From Aegilops tauschii subsp. strangulata (taxonomy: Eukaryota > Streptophyta > Magnoliopsida > Poales > Poaceae), in contig NC_053039.3 of NCBI RefSeq assembly GCF_002575655.3, positions 223,033,622 to 223,097,621 on the forward strand: a DNA stretch of 64,000 nucleotides, read 5' to 3'. Below, piece by piece: positions 1 to 11,086 of this stretch. The notes beneath the pieces were generated by a model. That model had not been told where the DNA came from, did not search any database, and saw only the letters and a list, made by a program, of their open reading frames with translations. The position numbers were made by a program, and so were the translations under genes. Positions within the stretch are counted from its first letter, which is position 1. Every line of letters begins with the position of its first letter.

Positions 1-207
1 TTTTTAAGACCGCCTTTGACTATTGACAAGATTAATAGTACATGACATGCACAATGTGAAAATTATATCATTGAAAGCTCCTTTCACACACGAATTTAAC
101 GGTGTGCTTTGTGTAAGTTGTATGTCATATATTATTGCTCTAATATTTGGTTGGTCAAATTTAGCCTCGCAAAATGCATTAGGCCCTATATAGATGGAAG
201 GAGGGAG
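1..207. mobile_element. Right part of a Stowaway/Mariner-type MITE
   Basis: The stretch ends in GGAGGGAG followed by TA (208-209), which is the usual end and TA target of Stowaway/Mariner MITEs in grasses. Its other end lies outside the window. No protein is encoded. Family assignment rests on this end and on a GGTCAAATTT-like internal stretch. Confidence 0.5.
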
Positions 208-730
208 TAGCTTTGAATAGCATTTGTATAGTAAAACGGGACAAGACTCTCTCTTTGTGTGGTGTGAATAGTTTTTATTTTTTCATTTTTTTCGTCGAGG
301 GAAGTGCGAATTGATTTGGTACATACAAGTACAATATTACATGTTAGGATTGTCCCTAAAATTCAACCCGTGCCTTGTTATATCCCAAAAATTCTGATAT
401 CGTGCTCCCAAAACTGGCGCCTTCAAAACCCGCGCCTTGCTATCCCGAAATTACAACACGCGCGAAAACTCCCTCCAGCTGCCAAATCCCGACACGCAAA
501 ATCCCCCTTCTAACCCTGAGCCGAAAGGGCCGCTAGTTCAAATCGGTGGGGGTACTTTTGTAACACACCCTACATTTTGGAAAAGCGCGTCCCTAAGTCA
601 TGGTTCCCCCTCCCATCGCCTCCTTTTCGCCATTTGAAATCTGGCCGCCACAACCTCTTTGCTCCAGCCGCGAAACCCCACCCTCCTCCGTCCGCCACCT
701 CACCGCTGCCCAGCCGGAGCCTCTTCCCCG
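208..730 (+). other. 5' flank of the CACTA A gene
   Basis: Similarity to element B starts near 303 (opposite about 38557 in B) and runs through to the gene. The segment holds two copies of a phrase resembling CCCGCGCCTTGCTATCCCGA (about 368-460) and a conserved AATCGGTGGGGGTACTTT block near 541. It is probably the gene's promoter and leader. No clear TATA box was picked out. Short open frames here are not conserved between A and B. Confidence 0.4.
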
Positions 731-1554
731 ATGACGCCGTCCACCGTAACAGCTCGACGTCCCTCATCCGCCTACCTGGATGAGGATCTGTCGTCCATCC
801 CGTCGTCCCGCCGGTTCAGCCGCCCCGTCCTCCACCTCCAAGGAGTTGCTTCGACGATCGCCTCGTCTATCGCGGCTGCTCCATCCCCACAGCGCCGCCT
901 TAACCTGCTCCATCGGAACCGCAGCATCCTCACCGACTCCTCGGACGAAGCCGAGGCCTACTCGGCGCCACCAAAGAGGTTGTACACTCATTGCATCGCA
1001 CCTTCTCCTTAACCCGACCTCCCGGCGCCGACGGTGCTCCATCCCGCACCCCCATGGAGCGTCTACCTCGAAGTCGGTGCCGCGGGCGACATCTCCACGG
1101 CGGCTCTCCCCAGTGCGAGGCCCCTTCAGCGGCGGCGTCCATACCAACCGGATCTGCTGCTGCTGCTCCGGCTGTCGCTCGCGCTGCTGCTGCTGCCCGG
1201 GTTCTCGCTCGCTCGCTCGCGTTGTTGCTGCTGCTCCGGCTCTCGCTCGCTCGCGCTGCTGCTCTCCCCCTCGCCCGTGCTGCTACTCTGCTCCGATTTA
1301 GCTACACTTTAGTCGACTGAATCGACTTTTGGGTCAATCAATTTTCAGGGGGTGGCGGGTCTCGCCGGAGTTAAGGAAGAACCACCCGCAGCGGGGAGGG
1401 GGGCTTGCCGGAGAGGTACCCCACTATCTATCTTAGGGTTCTGGGTGGGGTGCTGCTCGCCGGCGGTGGGGGGGCGCGGTGGTGGGGCGGTGGCGTGGGG
1501 ATCGCCGGAGAAAAAGCTTGGCGCGGGGGGGAGGACTAGAGGGCTGGCCAGGGC

Positions 1555-1683
1555 GGCGGCGGACCGACGATGGGGAGTTGTTTTGGGGTGGCGAGGCGGC
1601 GGCGGACCGGCGGTGGGGAGTTGTTTTGGGGCGGCGAGGCGGCGGCGGACCGGCGGTGGGTAGTTGTTTCGGGGCGGCGAGGC
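1555..1683. repeat. 43-bp GC-rich tandem repeat, 3 copies, in intron 1
   Basis: Copies start at 1555, 1598 and 1641, each beginning GGCGGCGGACCG and containing GGGGAGTTGTTT. It lies in the GC-rich first intron of the CACTA A gene and explains the Gly/Arg-rich open frames found there. Confidence 0.85.
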
Positions 1684-4600
1684 GGCGCGAGGTTCGGCCG
1701 GTGGTGGCTGGAGGCTCAGGGGGTGCAGGTTGAAGATGAACTACACGCCCTCCCTGAACTATCCCATGTGAAGTGCCTCTCTGCTACCATTGCATTCAGT
1801 TTCGACAGTAACATTCAGATTCCACAGTAAATTTCAGTTTCGATAGTTAAGTTCAGAGTCAATAGTTTTTACATCATCTGTTGTAGTCAGGTGGTTTTTG
1901 GTGATGTAAATTTTACATCTATCACTTTTTGGTAATGCATTTTACATCATCTATTGGAGATGCTATTAGAATCCCACTTGAGATTAACAATGTCTGTCTT
2001 GTGTTGCTTCAGCCTTGACGTCTTACGGCTCACCGGAGCTGCTCCAAGGACGGAACGATCCATCACAACAGAGCAGTGCCCTGGACGCCGTCTATAGATT
2101 CCTCAGATCTTCCTCCACACCTCCGATAGCCACCTCTGCCTCAACTTCTTCAGCGACCAACCCAATGATGCTGAGGTCGACACGGCTATGGCAAAGAGGT
2201 TGTACCCTTATCGCATCACTTATTACTCTACATTCATGTCGATCCATTAGGGCTATTGTGGTTCAACGGAAAAACATAGCAATAGGAAATTTTCCTATGG
2301 CACTCTACTATTCAATTATTCATGCATTTTGTTGAAAGGAATGGAGCAAAACATCCAGCTGGACCTACTTTTCAAAATCCTATGCATGAAAACAAGACCA
2401 AGTGCATTAGTGGCAGAATAACATTCTAACTGTACACGCTTTCATATGGTTTCACTTTATTTTGGCCATGTTTCTTTGCATTCCTCTCCTCCTCCTTTTC
2501 CTGTGAACCAAACACCCAAGTTGACAGAAATCCTGTGTTCACAAATGCTCTGTTTCCCATGTGCATTCCTATCCTATTTTGGTGTTTTTCCTCCTATCTC
2601 TGCGTTTTTAGAATCATGCAAGCCAAATGAGCCCTTACAGAATTACTTCAGTTACAGGTAGGTGTCGAAGAAAACTTTGTGTGGTTTGTCCTGCTCCTGC
2701 CGCGACGTCGTCCACCTCACCTAAGCTGCTCCATCAACAGAAGCATCCACCAAACCAGACATCACGACTCCTGACCGTCTTTCGCCACCTCAGATCTCCT
2801 TCCCTGCCGCCGGCACCCACCACAACGGCATCACCATCATCGACTCAGTAGATGAACCTGAGGAGTACACGGGTCCACAAGAGAGGTCGCACTCTTTTGT
2901 TTCTGCTTATGTTATGCATTGCTTAATATTACCTGCTACTTTATTGTCCTGTTCACCTCTTAGACTCCAAGTCAGGTCCAAATTGATGTTCAAAATTGAG
3001 TTCTAAATTAGTCGTGGGGCACATATCGAGGCAGCAATGAATAGTATCTCTGTCTAATATCTGGTTCACCTAGGGTATGCCTATGTTGTTCATCTTGGGT
3101 GGGAAACAAATAGTAAAGCAATCATCATCTGTTTTTTATTAAATTAAAGCAATCATCAGCCTGCTATCATTATTTTTGGATCCATCCACTGGTTGTTACC
3201 ATTACTCTAGATTTTTGCATGCTCTCCTTACATAATCTCACTATATTTTTTTGTATGCATGTCAGATATTGTACACAGTCATGCTGAACATGTAGAGAAA
3301 AAGAGAAGAGTTTTGCGCGGCAATACAATGTCATGCAGACATCGCTCCATGGTGGGTTCAATGTCAAACCCTCCCCCCTCTCCAGATTGTAATCCAGAGG
3401 AAGATATCTGTTCTGAGGCAGATTCAGACACAACTGACCACTCCTATTTACCCCCCAAGGTGTTTTCTCTAACTTGGCATGATGATGTTAGTAATATCAT
3501 GCATATGTTTCCTTGCAGTGCCTACTTTCGACATCATATATGTCATCTTCTTAGTTTAGACATGTTCTGTAATGCCACCTGTTTAGTTTCAATATCATAT
3601 ATGGGAATTATGCAGTCTCATGTCTTTTAGCCAGCCATAATATATGTGAAATGTGCAATGCCATCCTGTTTAACCAGGCATCATATATTTGAATGATATC
3701 TAGCCCATCCTTTTCTTCATTAAATTTCCATTTGTCGACAATGTTTGTACATTAAACTACTCTTCCTGTGAATCAGCCATTTGAGTGGGTGATGGAAAAA
3801 TCTGGAGTGAAAACAAGGCCTTCAGAGCAGACAGTGCTACCTGTCGAAGCCGATCTCTTGCTGGGCCCCGATAGCTCCTCAGAGATGGATTCAGAGACAG
3901 ATGACCAGTCCTATTCCCCCACCGAGGTGTATGCTCTAACTTGACACGGTTCTACTGCTCATATCATGCATATGGTGTCTTGCATTGCATAGTTTAGACA
4001 TCATATACACAATATTCAACACCATGTTCTTAGTTCAGACATCATATATGCAAATGCCCTCTGCTTAGCATATAAATCACATATGTGAATTAAATCATGC
4101 GATCCTGGTTACTTAGATAACATGTATGTGAATTATGTCATGCGATCCTGTTTAGTTAGTCATCATATCTTTGATATGTTATGCTATGCTATCCAGTTTA
4201 GATAGACATCATATATGTGAAATTATGTCATGCTATCCATTTTAGTTAAACAATATACATGTCAATTATTTAATGCCCTCTTTTTTCCACACTATCTATT
4301 GCATTTGTCTCTCATACAATGTATGTACATTCAATTATGTTTCATGTTTATCAGCCATTTGAATTAGAGCGGGTGATGGCAGTATCTAGCGGAGTAAAAA
4401 CACGGTCTTCAAATAAAATAGTGCTACCTCTTGGTGGAGATAGCACCCTGCTTGTACATGCACGAGAACCAGCCCTACCACACATAACCCAGACTCTCGC
4501 AGATTTTACCCCTACTGCGATGGACGGAGAACCAGCTTCACCCAATCTAACCCCAACCCCAGCAGATAGTAACCCAGTTCCTGTTAACACAACACCATCT

Positions 4601-5360
4601 CCACCACAGAGCTCCCAAACAAGAGTAGTTAGTAAGGCAGCTCCAGTGCCCAAAGCGCCAGTACTACCACGGCGAACCCCAACTCCACCAGTTAGTACAC
4701 CTATTCCTGTGGAGGAAGCACAACCAGCCATTCATAGTTTAGCACCTATCGCATTTGATGTTGTTAAATCCTTTGTGCGTATCTTCCCATCATGGAAATA
4801 TTATACTGAAGATGAAGGAAAATGCCAGTTGCAGGTGTTTGTCCAGGAGTTATGTGTAAGTAATGTTATTCATGGCAATTACTTTGCTTTGTCCCATACA
4901 TTCTACCTCCATGATGGTTATAATATAGCAAATTTTCCCATTTTTCTCTATAGAGAAGGACCGATTTGGAAACTCAGGATGAGGTAACCTGTGCTAATAC
5001 CTCTGCTATCTTCAAGAATGCTTGGTGGCAGTATCAGAATTACCTGAAGAAAACGTACTTCACTGGCAAAGAAACTCATCAAATCCCCTTATGTTCTCCT
5101 GAGACACATTTACTGGACGATGACTGGGAACGCCTTGTTCTTTACTGGTCCCGAACCAAGAATGTAGTAAGGTCTATGAGCTCATTTTATTTTAAGTACT
5201 ATATGCTTGCGTCTTAGTGTACTCTGTTCATGTAGAACAAGTGCTTAAACCTGAAGAACAATTGTTCTCATTTAAGATTCCATTGCTATCGTGCATACTG
5301 CTTTGCTCTTGTTTCACTGTATTTACTCATACAAACTTATTTTTAAATTGAACTATCCAA

Positions 5361-5444
5361 TGGAAACTCCAATGGCACAACAGGTATGTTTACGCATGTT
5401 TCTGGAAACTCCAATGGCACAACAGGTATGTTTACGCATGTTTC
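5361..5444. repeat. 42-bp tandem duplication carrying a small exon and its splice donor
   Basis: GGAAACTCCAATGGCACAAC occurs at 5362 and again at 5404, each followed by AG|GTATGTTTACG. B has a single copy of the matching exon (about 33500-33525, minus). The duplication therefore gives A two competing copies of a tiny exon with donor site. Confidence 0.8.
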
Positions 5445-5971
5445 TTTAACAGGTTTGCTTTTATAAATAGCTCTGTTGATTTAAATTTCAATTGTGTATA
5501 TAGTTGACTACTCATATCATGCACATTACTAGCATCATAACAGGGCCAATAGTGTTGTTGTACATGTAGACCCGTGGTACCCATCTGAAATCTTGTTGTG
5601 TTGTTTAGTTTCCCACGCTTTGTATTCTTTCAGTGTTGCTTTCTCTTGAACTGATATGATTTGAACCATGTCTCTATTTTGATTTGGCAAGACAATGCAG
5701 TGACCATAGGACATAAATATATGTTTGTTTGATGCTTTTATAATGTACTACTTGGCAATAGAAGACTTAGTAGTTTAATCTTGTCCACCTTACTAATGAA
5801 CTGGTTCACCGAAATGAGTTTCATATACTAGTACATGCTAAACCTGTTATGTGTCTGCTTGTTTCTTCTTTTAGAATGCTGACAGAATATTGGGGAAGAG
5901 TGCCTTGTTAAGCAATGATAAAGGAAGTAATGCAGATAAGGTTCAGGATTGTGAGACATCCTTGTTGGTCT

Positions 5972-6225
5972 CCAACAAAGCTGATAAAACAGCTAAGGGA
6001 AACTATCTTGAAGACAGTGAGGCAGCCCCAAAGTCCTGTCTTGGTTTACTGTTCGAGTTACTGGCCACTACCACTTGCACAAGATATTCAAACTCACTCC
6101 AACAAAGCTGATAAAACAGCTAAGGAAAACTTATTTGAAGACAGTGAGGCAGCCCCAAAGTCCTGTCTTTGTTTACTGTTCGAGTTACTGGCCACTACCA
6201 CTTGCACAAGCTATTCAAACTCACT
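5972..6225. repeat. 127-bp tandem duplication within the last exon
   Basis: CCAACAAAGCTGATAAAACA starts at 5972 and again at 6099. The 127-bp period is not a multiple of three and brings a stop (reading ...LQQS, stop) before the coiled-coil region. The B copy has only one unit, so this is an A-specific lesion. Confidence 0.85.
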
Positions 6226-6773
6226 GTCTGAATCAGTTCGGGTTCTTGAGTCTAAACTACAAGCTGAAAGACATCGATCAGCTGTGCTGCGACAAGAAGC
6301 GGAAGGACCGCGGAAGTCCCTGGAGCATTTAGATGCATACTTTCTGGTGCAACAGCAAGCGTTGGAGGATTTTAGCACCAAACAGGACAAAGCTAATAAG
6401 CTTGCTAAGCTTATTGCCAGCATGGTGGATACCCAGGATAACGTTTCTTGAGCTCTTCTGAAGTTGTTTCAGTTATGGACTTGTTTTGCTACTGCGTTTA
6501 TTTGCACTGGTGGCTAATTTTGATGGCCAGTGTATGTAATATGCTTCTTTATTCCCTATATTTGCAATGGTGGCGAACTTTGATGCCCAGTGGATGTAAT
6601 ATGTGTAATAGCTGTAATAGGCTACCGTTAGTTGCTTGCTTATTTATTTCCTTACTGTCTTGTTTAGTTGTTTGCTTGTAGTAACTGCAGTTCTTTTTTT
6701 GCGTTTTTTAGTGGCCACAATAACCTAGTTTTGGTAACTAGGCCACAATAATCATGGCAACACATGGACTGTT

Positions 6774-7043
6774 GTAACCATGGGCGTACTGCGGGCCGTA
6801 GGATCCGTGGGCATTCTACGGGCCGTAGGATCCATGGACTTTCTACGGGCCGTATTATCCATGGGCCTTCTACGGGCCGTAGGATCCATTGGTCTTCTAC
6901 GGGCCGTAGGATCCATGGACTTTCTACAGGTCATAGGATCCATGGACTTTCTACGGGTCGTATGATCCATGGGCCTTCTACGGGCCGTAGAATCCATTGG
7001 TCTTCTATGGGCCGCGGGATCCATGGGCCTTCTACGGGGCGTA
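6774..7043. repeat. Ten exact-length 27-bp subterminal repeats of CACTA A
   Basis: Ten units of 27 bp run without a gap, most ending CTACGGGCCGTA and starting GGATCCATGG. B has four units of the same length (32252-32359). Subterminal arrays of this kind are the known binding sites of the CACTA accessory protein (TnpA in Spm). Since 27 is a multiple of three, several frames stay open on both strands; these are not genes. Confidence 0.85.
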
Positions 7044-7059
7044 TAATCATTTCACTAGA

Positions 7060-7064
7060 CATGG
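7060..7064. repeat. Target-site duplication CATGG, left copy (element F)
   Basis: CATGG stands directly before the first LTR (TGTAACACC...) and again directly after the third LTR at 25386-25390. A 5-bp duplication is typical of LTR retroelement integration. Confidence 0.9.
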
Positions 7065-10000
7065 TGTAACACCCCAAGAATCATGCTACAGTAAAGGTCA
7101 TCATGATTACTATGCAAATTTCAATTTGTCCAAAATCGAAGTCAAATTCATATTTAAATTTCAAGTGAAATTATTAATTCTTCGATTGGAAAAACAAAAA
7201 TGTTCGAATAATTCTATAAATTCCCCTAATCATCTTCATGTTGAAACCAACTTCATTTGGCTCACAAATAAATTCCTAGGAAAATAATAACTGGTCCAGC
7301 AGCAAATAGAATAGCCTTTTCAAAATAAACAAATATTTTAAACAATTTCTTTTGACCTCAAACTTCGTGGGCCTCTCCAAATTTATGACTAATAATTATG
7401 TGCCAAATTTCTTTGTTAGGAAAATTCAATTGTGTTTTGCTTTAAATATAAAACAGTGAGCAAATTATAAAAACAGAAAAAAAATTTAGTAAAAGGGCCT
7501 AACTAACTAATGTGCATCTGGCCCCTGGAGGCCACATAGCACCAGCGGCCCACCTCAACTCCTCTCCCTCCTCACGCTAGAGGATACAGGGGGAGGGCGT
7601 GGCGGCCATCCCGCGACTATGGTCGCCCCTCCAGCCACACGCCGGCCATCCGGCGGTGCCTCGCGAAGATAAGGACCCCAAGCGCCCCCCTGGCAAACCC
7701 TAACCCACTTGCCCCTCTCCCCCTCGGTTCCTCCACTTCCCCACAGCCCGCAACCAAGCTGCCGTGGCCATGGTCGTCGTCATCGTCGCGGCCACTGACT
7801 TCCCCGGCGCTTGAAAACATGTCCGGAGCTGCGCCATGGACGTCTCCTTCGACTATGGTTCGAGCGGGGAAGCACTACAGCGCCGGGATCGACGTGTCTT
7901 CCTCGCCTACGACCGCCACTGCCCCGCACCCGATCTACCTCACCGGAGCTCCTCCACCATGCCGGGCGCGCCCTCCACTCCCCCCGTGAGCTCCTCTCCC
8001 CATTCCCCCTATTTGCCCCTCGATTTGCTCGCCGTAGGTCGCCGTTCCACCGTCGTGGCCGCTTGCTCCCGTTGAGGCCGCCATGGCCTGAGCTCCGCGC
8101 TCGCCCGCATGCATATGACTGCCCGTGTCCAGTACCGCGCGCCCCGCGCGCCCCGCGCCTGCCCTCGTGTGCCCAGCCGCGCCCCTGCCCGTCCGCCCGT
8201 TGCCGCTCACGCGCGCCCGTGTTGACTGCTGCTCGTGCTGCTCTGTTGCTACTCCTTTTGCTGCTCCCGCTCGCTGCTCTTGATGCATTCTGCTGCTGCC
8301 GCTACTTGGCCGCAGCTGCGTCTGCTCCCTGCTCCTTGTAACGCTGCTGCTTGCTATTGCTAAATGCCTACTGCTGTTGCTGCTATATGTACTGCTCATG
8401 CCGCTACTGTTGCTGGTTGCCATGGCCGTGAGTGTGTGTTCGTGTGTGTGCACGGCTGTGCCACGGCCGGCCCTTATTTAATTAGTCTAGGCTTAGTTAG
8501 AAGTACTACTAGTTTAGTGCTAAGTTAATCTAGTAGTAGATGACATGTAGACCCCATTAAATAAGTTAGATTTATTTATTTGTTTAGGTAAATATTCTAT
8601 GACATGTGGGCCACAGCTGCCCTTTTGACTAGTCAAATTGACTTGGTCAATTCGGATTAAACTAAATATAAAATTTTCAAAATATTTTTAAAACTTAGAA
8701 AATTCATAGAAAATAATCCGTAACTCGGATGAAAAAGTTTTCTACATGGAAGTTGCTCAGAAAAACGAGACGAACCCGAATACGCTACCACATACCTGCC
8801 ACATGCCTCTAACTATCTGAACATGGAACATCCCCCCTTCGGTCATCTGTCTGACACAGGTCCGGAACTGGGAAAACATTCCCGGTTGAATCTCCCCTTC
8901 GCCTTTATCGTATAGCCCTGCGTTAGAGCCCCCTAGCTTTGCTTGTTGTCATGTCATGCATTTGTATGCTTGTATTTACTGCTTCTTCCCCCCTCTTCTT
9001 TCCAGCAGACTTCGAGACTGACGCCGATGCTGCCCCTGTGATCGAGTACATCACCGATGACTCTTCTTCCTTTGCAGCAGAGCTTCCAGGCAAGCCCCCC
9101 CTTTGATCATCCCGATATCACCCATTACATTCTCTCATGCTTGCATTAGATTTGGTACTGTTATTGTTTGCTCCTATTCTGATGCATAGCCTGCTTTTGT
9201 AACTTGCTCATTGTTACCTACCTGCTTATCCTAAACTGCTTAGTATAGGTTGGTTAGTGATCCATCAGTGACCCCCACCTTGTCCTTGTTGCCCCTGCTA
9301 CATCATTGAAGACCCGATCAACGGGATCGAAGACCAGGCCCCGCCACCGCACATCACTTTCCCCTTAGTTTCTCGACACTACTGGGTTACTATCGAGTGC
9401 CGAGGGTGAGACCTCTATAGCACTTCTGATGTTAACTCTGTAGTGTAGCTATTTGGTCGTGGTCATCGAGGGTGATTCCGCCTTAACCACTTCCGATACG
9501 ACTCTGTCGTGCAACCCCTCAAGTGTGAACTTCGAGGGTGGTTCCTCTTACGTTCACCTTGATGATTACATCGAGTTTAATCCGTCAAGGGTGATTCCTC
9601 AGGTTTTCCCCTTGGTGTTAGACACACGGTTACTATGGTTACTATGACTTTACACTGAATCATGTTACTAAAGACGGGTCGGCCCTGTGGGGTACCCGCA
9701 CGAGCTTAATTGCGAGTGATGTGGAGTCGGGTTGACCTGGAGGGTGCCCGCGAGATAATTATGAGGCGTGGCCGGGCATCCCTAGCCCTTGCCGCAAGTC
9801 CTCGAGACGGGGCAACGGGGTCACATCTTTCGTGAGTCTCTGCTTGTTACCGCGTGCTCCTAATCCACTACGATTTGGATATTTGATCCGAGGGGCCTCT
9901 GGCCTGATAGCACTAACCATCACGTGGGCATTATATGGGTGTTCTGCGTCGTATGCATCAGCCGAAGCTTATTAGACGTCAGCGACTGAGCGGCGCGCGC

Positions 10001-11086
10001 CGGGTTGGACTGGTAAGCTCCTGCCTTTTTTTAAGGAGGTAGCTAGGTCTGCTCACCGGCCGCCCACGCAACGTGCAGGAGTTCCCGGGGCGATGGCCCA
10101 TGACCCCTGGGGGCATAGGTTTAGTCCGTCGTGCTAACCTCTCTATTAAGCCTAGGTCGGGTTGCGGCGTATTGTTTGGCTGAGGCCGGGCATGACCCAG
10201 GAAAGTGTGTCCGGCCGGAGTTAATCGAGCGTGGTGGGTAAGTTGGTGCACCCCTGCAGGGAAGAAAACATCTATCGATAGCCTGTCCTACGGTAATGGA
10301 CACTTGGATTTGTATCCCGATCGATACAACTAGAACTGGATACTTGAGGTGATAACTGGATAGTATGGCTCTGGGATTGCTTTCTCATAGGGAGTCGAGA
10401 AAGGATCTCTGGCCGAGGTTGATAACACTACTACAACTTTACTTTATGCTACTCTTATCTCTTCTGATGCTGCAAGATGCTTGGAGCTGCTTGAAGATGC
10501 TAGTCTTCGATAGGCTAGGCTTTCCCCTTCTCTTCTGGCATTCTGCAGTTCAGTCCACATATACTACCCATTTCATTGACACCAATGCATATGTAGTGTA
10601 GATCCTTGCTTGCGAGTACTTTGGATGAGTACTCACGGTTGCTTTGCTCCCCCTTTTCCCCCCTTCTCCATTCTTCTCGGATGTCGCAAACAGATGGTGG
10701 AGCCCAGGATCCAGACGCCACCTTCGACGACGACTGCTACTACACTAAGGGTGCCTACTACTATGTGGAGGCCGCCGACGACTAGGAGTAGTTAGGAGGC
10801 TCCCAAGCAGGAGGCCTTGCCTTTTCGATCGATGTTGCTTTTGTGCTAGCCTTCTTAAGGAAAACTTGTCTAACTTATGTCTGTACTCAGATATTATTGC
10901 TTCCGCCGACTCTTGTGTATTCGAGCTTATGTATTCGAGCCCTCGAGGCCCATGGCTTGTAATATAAAGCTTGTTTTATTTTATTTGTGTCTAGAGTTGT
11001 GTTGTGATATCTTCCCGTGAGTCCTTGATCTTGATCGTACACATTTGCGTGTATGATTAGTGTACGATTGAATCGAGGGCGTCACA
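7065..11086 (+). repeat. LTR 1 of element F
   Basis: It is 4022 bp with TGT...ACA ends. Compared with LTR 2 and 3 it lacks 20 bp after 7091 (a TCCTCCCCTAAATGG segment) and a few bases near 7857. It contains a CTG/GCC-rich stretch (about 7600-8350) whose open frames differ among the three LTR copies. Confidence 0.9.

Larger units (their letters stand above)
731..6451 (+). pseudogene. CACTA A second-ORF gene with Ptta/En/Spm (Transposase_24-like) domain, decayed
   Basis: Exons were read by comparison with the inverted copy in B: about 731-978, 2013-2191, 2661-2886, 3265-3460, 3776-3930, 4354-4851, 4953-5166, a short one ending near 5388, and 5875-6451. Exons 1-3 end in phase 2 at AG|GT and exons 4-8 in phase 0. 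Exon 6 is rich in Pro/Thr. Exons 6-7 encode a stretch like the plant Ptta/En/Spm transposase-associated domain (LKKTYF, then W-x3-V/L-x-YW). The last exon gives a coiled coil rich in Glu, Gln and Arg. Lesions: TAG at 2095-2097, TAA at 2722-2724, and a 127-bp duplication in the last exon that shifts the frame. This family accompanies the TNP2 transposase in CACTA elements; its exact role is unsettled. The ATG at 731 fits Exon 1 but B has ACG there. Confidence 0.65.

Noticed and set aside
6774..7043. Regular short repeats reminiscent of a CRISPR array
   Set aside because: Units are directly adjacent with no spacers, in plant nuclear DNA, and match CACTA subterminal repeats.
6752..7069. Overlapping open frames on both strands with repeats such as MDPTARRRP and GRRIHGLSTG
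   Set aside because: They are a by-product of ten 27-bp repeats; a period divisible by three keeps several frames open at once.
7811..8453. Frames of 170-180 codons in the GC-rich part of the LARD LTRs (also at 14606-15565 and 21994-22751)
   Set aside because: Frame length and phase differ among the three LTR copies, composition is low-complexity (Arg/Pro/Leu), and no domain is present.
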